Positions 59,588 to 64,000 of a DNA stretch of 64,000 nt are shown one piece after another (positions within the stretch are counted from its first letter, which is position 1; each line of letters begins with the position of its first letter). The stretch spans positions 682,001 to 746,000 of the forward strand of contig NZ_CP048814.1 in NCBI RefSeq assembly GCF_014217785.1, in the 5' to 3' direction. The position numbers were made by a program, and so were the translations under genes. The notes beneath the pieces are model-generated. The model searched no databases. It was not told the DNA's origin and saw only the letters and a list, made by a program, of their open reading frames with translations. This DNA comes from Rhodococcus triatomae (GTDB lineage Bacteria > Actinomycetota > Actinomycetes > Mycobacteriales > Mycobacteriaceae).

Positions 59588-59603
59588 CTGGACGACTGTC
59601 CAG
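59588..59603. promoter_or_regulatory. Second predicted TetR operator (upstream of the PLP enzyme gene)
   Basis: CTGGAC-GACT-GTCCAG lies between the tetR stop (59625) and the PLP gene start (59482). It shares CTGGACGA...GTCCAG with the site at 60317-60334, so one TetR protein may act at both. Confidence 0.6.
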
Positions 59604-59624
59604 GACGGTGGCGTCGCGCCCGGC

Positions 59625-60272
59625 TCAGGACTCCTTCGGAATCGCCTTGTCCGAGATGCTGCGGGCGAGATCGTCCAGGGCCGCGACGATCGCCTCGGCG
59701 TCGCGGTCGACCAGCCAGCGCAACACCAGGCCGTCGATCATCGCCAGCCCACTGCGCGCGATGTCCGCGACCGGCATGTTCCACTCGATCCCCGCGATGG
59801 CGGCGCATTCGTCGAGGAAGGCCACCGCCTCCTCGTCCATGATGCGGTACTGCTCGTCGGCGATCGCCCCCGCGCGCCCGGCACCCACCGCTCGGTGCCG
59901 CAGCGCCTGCGCGGTGATCTCGTAGGTGAGCAGCTGACGGTCCGGTGTCGCCTCGATGATCGGCCACATGCCGCTGAGGCCGATGTGCAGGAGCTCACGC
60001 AGCCCGGTGACGCCCCGAAGCTCGGACGCGTGCCGAACCTGCGAGAACGACGCACTCATCGACTCGCTCAGCTGGCGGATGAGCGCCTCGCCCATGGCCG
60101 CGAGCAATTCGTCCTTGCTCTCGAAGCAGTAGTGCACCACTCCGAGCGAGACTCCCGCTTCCTCGGCGACCGCGCGCACCGTCACGGAGGCCACTCCGCT
60201 GCGCTCCGCGATGGTCAGGGCAGACTCGACGAGTTGGGCGCGACGTTCGTCCGCGGGAAGCCTGTTCAGCAT
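59625..60272 (-). CDS. TetR-family transcriptional regulator
   Basis: A 215-residue TetR protein: the HTH part is RRAQLVESALTIAERSGVASVTVRAVAEEAGVSLGVVHYCFESKDELLAAM, followed by a helical ligand and dimer domain of the TetR_C_6/BetI-like kind (LLHIGLSGMWPIIEATPDRQLLTYEI). It is divergent from the sugar-lactone oxidase gene; an 18-bp inverted repeat in the 76-bp gap (60317-60334) and a similar one after its own stop suggest control of both neighbours. Confidence 0.88.
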   Translation of the reverse strand: MLNRLPADERRAQLVESALTIAERSGVASVTVRAVAEEAGVSLGVVHYCFESKDELLAAMGEALIRQLSESMSASFSQVRHASELRGVTGLRELLHIGLSGMWPIIEATPDRQLLTYEITAQALRHRAVGAGRAGAIADEQYRIMDEEAVAFLDECAAIAGIEWNMPVADIARSGLAMIDGLVLRWLVDRDAEAIVAALDDLARSISDKAIPKES

Positions 60273-60316
60273 CCTCTGATCCTAGGGCCACGGGGCCGAT
60301 CTCTTCCGTACATTTG

Positions 60317-60334
60317 CCTGGACGAGCGTCCAGG
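60317..60334. promoter_or_regulatory. Predicted TetR operator between tetR and the lactone oxidase gene
   Basis: CCTGGACG-AG-CGTCCAGG is an 18-bp inverted repeat with 8-bp perfect arms in the divergent promoter region, 15 bp ahead of the plus-strand start at 60349. Confidence 0.7.
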
Positions 60335-60348
60335 TTCATGATGGGCGC

Positions 60349-61665
60349 ATGGAACGTGACACGTGGCACAACTGGTCGGGGACCGAGCACGCGCGACCAC
60401 ACCGCATCGCGACCCCGCGCACCGCGGAAGAACTCGCCACGATCGTCGCGGACGCCGCCGCGCAGGGCCTGCACGTGAAGGCCGTCGGCGCCGGCCACTC
60501 GTTCACCGGGGCAGCGGTCACCGACGGTGTGCTCGTACGCCTCGACCGGCTCACCGGAATCGTCTCGGTCTCGCCGACCGAGCCCGACGGCGCCCTGGTC
60601 ACGGTCCATGCGGGTACCCGGCTGTACGACCTCAATCGCGCGCTGTGGGACCGGGGACTCGCGCTGGCCAACCTCGGCGACATCGACGTCCAGTCCGTCG
60701 CCGGAGCCTTCTCCACGGGAACCCACGGCACCGGTGCGGCATTCGGCGGTCTCGTCACCCAGGTCCGTGCACTGGAGGTCGTTCTCGCCGACGGCAGCGT
60801 CGCCCGGTGCTCCGCCACCGAGAACACTGCCCTGTTCGAGGCGGCCCGGCTCGGGTTGGGAGCCCTGGGGATCATCACCACGGTCACCCTGGCGTGCGTC
60901 CCGGCGTTCGCCCTCCGCGCGGTGGAGGCACCGGAAACCCTCGACGCGACGCTCGATCGCCTGGACGAGGACCGCGCCGGGGTGGATCACTTCGAGTTCT
61001 ACTGGTTTCCACACACCCGTCGGGTGCTGACCAAGCGCAACACCCGACTGCCCGGCGACACTCCGGTCGACCCCATCCACCCGGTGAAGGGTTTCGTCGA
61101 CGACGAGTTGCTCTCCAACGGGGTGTTCGGCGCGCTCAACGTCCTCGGGACGGCGCTCCCCGCGAGCATCCCGACGATCAACGCGATCACCTCCCGCGCC
61201 CTCAGCCCGCGGGCCTACACCGAGCGGAGCTACCGCGTGTACGCCTCGCCCCGCCGAGTGCGATTCCGGGAGATGGAGTACGCCGTTCCGGTCGCCACAC
61301 TGCCCGACGTCCTCACCGAGATCGACCGGTGGATCGAGGGGTCCGGGTTCCGGGTCGCCTTCCCGATCGAGGTCCGGTTCGCCGCTGCCGACGACGTCTG
61401 GCTGTCCACGGCGAACGACCGGGAGACCGCATACGTCGCGGTCCACCAGTTCCATCGCCGCGACCACCGCGACTACTTCGACGCGGTCGAGCGGATCGCT
61501 CGCGGCGTCGACGGGCGCCCCCACTGGGGAAAGATGCACTCGAGGACGTATGCGGACCTGAGGCCGACCTACACCCACCTCGACGAGTTCGTCGCCGTCC
61601 GCGACAAGTACGACCCCACCAGGGTGTTCGACAACGGATACCTGCGCCGGATCCTCGGCCCCTGA
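60349..61665 (+). CDS. FAD-binding sugar-1,4-lactone oxidase/dehydrogenase (ALO/gulonolactone type)
   Basis: A 438-residue flavoprotein: W-x-N-W-S-G near the start, the FAD-binding PCMH domain with VKAVGAGHSFTGAAVTDGVLVRLDRL, LANLGDIDVQSVAGAFSTGTHGTGAAFGG (the segment that contacts or covalently binds FAD in this family), and the ALO C-terminal domain ending HWGKMHSRTYADLRPTYTHLDEFVAVRDKYDPTRVFDNGYLRRILG. It resembles mycobacterial L-gulono-1,4-lactone dehydrogenase and D-arabinono-1,4-lactone oxidase. The GSFT-type H in AGHSF is the usual flavin-contact histidine. The gene is divergent from tetR and under the 60317 palindrome. Confidence 0.87.
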   Translation: MERDTWHNWSGTEHARPHRIATPRTAEELATIVADAAAQGLHVKAVGAGHSFTGAAVTDGVLVRLDRLTGIVSVSPTEPDGALVTVHAGTRLYDLNRALWDRGLALANLGDIDVQSVAGAFSTGTHGTGAAFGGLVTQVRALEVVLADGSVARCSATENTALFEAARLGLGALGIITTVTLACVPAFALRAVEAPETLDATLDRLDEDRAGVDHFEFYWFPHTRRVLTKRNTRLPGDTPVDPIHPVKGFVDDELLSNGVFGALNVLGTALPASIPTINAITSRALSPRAYTERSYRVYASPRRVRFREMEYAVPVATLPDVLTEIDRWIEGSGFRVAFPIEVRFAAADDVWLSTANDRETAYVAVHQFHRRDHRDYFDAVERIARGVDGRPHWGKMHSRTYADLRPTYTHLDEFVAVRDKYDPTRVFDNGYLRRILGP

Positions 61666-61684
61666 ACAGCGCAACGGCCCTGAA

Positions 61685-62698
61685 TCAGCGCAACAGCTCG
61701 GACTTTCGGGCGTCACCGAGGAACGAGGCACGGATCGAGTTGCGCGCCAGCGTCTCCCACTCCCCCTCGGTGAGCCCGAGACGCTCGTGCAGCTGCGTCA
61801 CGTTGTCGTCGACGTACCCACCGAAGTAGGCCGGGTCGTCCGAGTTCACCGTCACGGTCAGCCCGGCGTCGAGCATCCGGCGCAACGGGTGTTCCTCGAG
61901 CCGATCCACCACCTTGAGACGCTCGTTGGACAGCGGACACACCGTCAGCGGGATCTCCTCGTCCACCAGGCGCTGCACCAGCGCCGGATCCTCGAGTGCC
62001 CGGATCCCGTGGTCGATACGCTCGGCACCGAGCAGATCGAGCGCCTGCCAGACGTACTCGGGCGGCCCTTCCTCACCGGCGTGGGCCACCACGTGCAGAC
62101 CCTCCGCCCGCGCACGGGCGAACACGTCCTCGAACAGCGACGGCGGATAGCCGACCTCCGCGGAGTCCAGACCCAGCCCGATGACGGGCGCTCCCAGGCG
62201 CAGGATCTCCGAGAACACCTCGTCCGCCTCGGTCACCGGCCGGTCGCGCAGGATCGCGGGAATGACCCCACAACTGATCCCGAACTCGCGCTCGCTCGCA
62301 GCGGCCGCGTCCATGATTCCGTCGACGACGGCGGCGAGCGGAACCCCGCGATTGACATGGGCCTGCGGATTGAAGAAGAACTCGACATGGACGAGGCCGC
62401 CGGCCGCTGCCCGCGCCAGGTAGGCGCGGGTGAGGTCCGCGAAATCTTGGGCCGTGCGCAGTACCTGCATGTTCTCGAAGTAGAGATCGAGGAAGGACTG
62501 CAGGTCGGCGAACTCGTACCGCGCGCGCAGCTCCTCGATCGTCGCGTACGGCAGGCTCACCCGGTTGCGTTCGGCGAGTTCGAAGATCAGTTCCGGTTCG
62601 AGCGAGCCCTCGATGTGCATGTGCAGCTCGGCTGCCGGATACCGCCGGTGCAGCGCGACGGCCGAATGCGGGTGGGGACGAGCTGCGGACGAGTTCAC
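61685..62698 (-). CDS. Adenosine/adenine deaminase family protein
   Basis: A 337-residue metal-dependent deaminase: AAELHMHIEGSLEPELIFELAERN (zinc-ligand HxH), SCGVIPAILRDRPVTEADEV, LDSAEVGYPPSLFEDVF, VVAHAGEEGPPEYVWQALDLLGAERIDHGIRA (HAGE, DHG), PLTVCPLSNERLKVV and TVNSDDPAYFGGYVDDN (SDDP). All catalytic blocks are present. The HIEGSLEPE start and LSNERLKV are more like adenine deaminase of the Aah1 kind than adenosine deaminase (HVHLDG, SNxxT), so adenine is a plausible substrate. It is convergent with the lactone oxidase gene. Confidence 0.87.
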   Translation of the reverse strand: MNSSAARPHPHSAVALHRRYPAAELHMHIEGSLEPELIFELAERNRVSLPYATIEELRARYEFADLQSFLDLYFENMQVLRTAQDFADLTRAYLARAAAGGLVHVEFFFNPQAHVNRGVPLAAVVDGIMDAAAASEREFGISCGVIPAILRDRPVTEADEVFSEILRLGAPVIGLGLDSAEVGYPPSLFEDVFARARAEGLHVVAHAGEEGPPEYVWQALDLLGAERIDHGIRALEDPALVQRLVDEEIPLTVCPLSNERLKVVDRLEEHPLRRMLDAGLTVTVNSDDPAYFGGYVDDNVTQLHERLGLTEGEWETLARNSIRASFLGDARKSELLR

Positions 62699-62731
62699 GA
62701 GTTCAGGGCCTTTCCGATACCGTGCAGGCTC

Positions 62732-63907
62732 TCACGCGGCCTGCTCGTCCTGGACGATACGGATGAAGCCGTCGACATCCACCGTCGCGGTGTCACCGGT
62801 GTGAAACCAGCCACCCCGCAGGCGGCGCTCGGTCTCCTCCGGGCGGTGCCAGTAACCACGGGTGACGGCGGGACCGCGGCACAGCAACTCCCCTACACCG
62901 TGGTGGGCGTCCGGACCGAGCAGCGCAACCTCCATGCCCCCGAACGGAACTCCGATGCTGTCGGCATGGCTGCGCGCGAACCCGGCGGGCAGGACGAATC
63001 CGCTGCCACAGGTCTCCGTCCGCCCCCAACCCGAGAAGTGACGTGCCGAGGGAAATGCGTCCCGCAACAGTTCCGCCTCGTCCGCAGTGGCCGCGGAGTA
63101 GTCGATCCAGCGCACGGCACGGCGTCCGAACCCGGTGACCGGATGCTCGGACACGGCCCTGGCGAGCACCCTCGGCGACGCGGTGAGAACGTCGGCACCG
63201 GTACCGCGCCAGAAGCGCGGATCGACGGAGTCGGTGATCACCACCGTGCCCCCGACCACGAACGTCGACAGCAACTCGACGACGACCGTCACGGATTCGA
63301 CACCCGCCGTCACCACCAGGTTCCGCAGCCCGCCGTCGTCGAATCCGCGGGCGTGGATGATCGACTCGACCGCGGAGAGCATGTTCTCGTTGCTGAGTTC
63401 GACACCGATGCCGTCGTCGCCGTAGCAGAGCAACGCCAGCTCGTCGAGACCTGCTCCGTCGTCGATGAACGAGATCCCGTCCGGCAGCGACCCGTCGAGC
63501 AGGAACGCCGACCCGCTGTCGTCGAGCACCTCGAGCCGCGACCGGATGTCGAGTTCGTCCGCGAGCGGTGTGGGAACCCCGCCCGCGAGGACGGCACCGA
63601 CGAACGCCTCGACCCATCCGACCGTGTGCGGGCCACCGACCGCGATGCGATCGCCGATCGAGGCGCCCCGAGCATTCAGCCCACCGGCGACGTGCGCGGC
63701 CGCGTTCCAGAGTTGCGCATAGGTGACCGACCGGGTGCCGTCGTCGACGGCGATCCGCCTCGGGTACTTGTGTACGACGACGTCGAGCAGCTCGCTCAGC
63801 GAGGGGTAGAGACCGTCGTAGTGCAGCAGCCCGTCCGCCTCGCGGGCGATTCTCGTGTCGGGGTAGAACCGCGCGACATCCGGGTACTCGACCAGCGACG
63901 ACGGCAT
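62732..63907 (-). CDS. Degenerate AMP-binding (adenylate-forming) protein lacking P-loop and C-terminal domain
   Basis: A 391-residue protein of the ANL fold. YPSLSELLDVVVHKYPRRIAVDDGTRSVTYAQLWNAAAHVAGGLNARG, GWGRTETCGSGFVLP (A5) and GVGELLCRGPAVTRGYWHRPEETERRLRGGWFHTGDTATVDVDGF (A6-A7) are family-like. The ATP-phosphate loop, normally TSGTTGxPKG, is instead CYGDDGIGVELSNENML, without glycine-rich TSGTTG or the lysine. It stops at RIVQDEQAA, before the GRxKD hinge and the C-terminal domain with the catalytic lysine. It is unlikely to adenylate anything. GGGAGG precedes the ATG. It lies 33 bp upstream of the deaminase gene on the same strand. Confidence 0.82.
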   Translation of the reverse strand: MPSSLVEYPDVARFYPDTRIAREADGLLHYDGLYPSLSELLDVVVHKYPRRIAVDDGTRSVTYAQLWNAAAHVAGGLNARGASIGDRIAVGGPHTVGWVEAFVGAVLAGGVPTPLADELDIRSRLEVLDDSGSAFLLDGSLPDGISFIDDGAGLDELALLCYGDDGIGVELSNENMLSAVESIIHARGFDDGGLRNLVVTAGVESVTVVVELLSTFVVGGTVVITDSVDPRFWRGTGADVLTASPRVLARAVSEHPVTGFGRRAVRWIDYSAATADEAELLRDAFPSARHFSGWGRTETCGSGFVLPAGFARSHADSIGVPFGGMEVALLGPDAHHGVGELLCRGPAVTRGYWHRPEETERRLRGGWFHTGDTATVDVDGFIRIVQDEQAA

Positions 63908-64000
63908 CGCGACCTCCCTGCCGGGCGACGGACCGGCGTTACCGACGACTATAGGTCGGCATGCCCTCCCGGGCGAGCAATTCTCCCGGCTGCTCCCCCT

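Overview
The window is high-GC actinobacterial DNA. A single embCAB-type arabinosyltransferase (mycolyl-arabinogalactan wall), abundant acyl-CoA metabolism (two FadD15-type ligases, an acyl-CoA dehydrogenase pair, a thiolase), GTG starts and many TAnnnT-N7-8-start leaderless promoters point to Mycobacteriales, most likely Rhodococcus or a close relative. The genus is an inference. I saw no rRNA, tRNA, CRISPR array, insertion sequence or prophage; the window looks chromosomal with several accessory catabolic modules.

Layout. 1-6.7 kb: start of nhaA, a VOC protein, a DAACS-type symporter with altered cation-site motifs, a RelA/SpoT-like protein with an S1-like tail, and the emb gene. 6.9-10.4 kb: a possible uptake/oxidation operon (unrecognised protein, 2-oxoglutarate/Fe(II)-type oxygenase, sodium:solute symporter). 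10.4-15.6 kb: a LacI regulator divergent from an arylsulfotransferase-like protein and an SsuABC-type ABC transporter, with a palindromic LacI-type operator between them. 15.7-17.5 kb: a repeat-bearing SpaA-like surface protein and a lipoprotein class F sortase lacking the usual arginine. 17.5-25 kb: an amide module built around AmiC, AmiE and AmiB, extended by an orphan urea/amide-type binding lipoprotein, two flavin reductases and a Tat-exported acetamidase/formamidase-family lipoprotein, flanked by MarR and an ANTAR-only protein. 25-41 kb: mixed housekeeping and lipid genes (GIY-YIG protein, LysR, thiolase, aldo/keto reductase, endonuclease IV, lipase, patatin, FadD, acyl-CoA dehydrogenases). 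41-48 kb: MacB/FtsX-type ABC system, YchJ, an AMIN-like lipoprotein and an ABC exporter behind a SoxR-like promoter. 48-56 kb: secreted protein, DEAD-box helicase, HdeD/AI-2E/HdeD-lipase cluster, nitrilase-superfamily amidase, phosphoribosyltransferase. 56-64 kb: FadD15, a TetR-centred cluster with an operator on each side (PLP deaminase/racemase and sugar-lactone oxidase), an adenine/adenosine deaminase, and a degenerate adenylate-forming protein.

Most notable: the composite ami locus with its nearby ANTAR-only protein, the sharply mosaic codon usage inside one acyl-CoA dehydrogenase, the SoxR-like promoter, the paired TetR operators, the sortase without an arginine, the adenylation pseudo-enzyme, and in-frame tandem repeats in several exported or membrane proteins.
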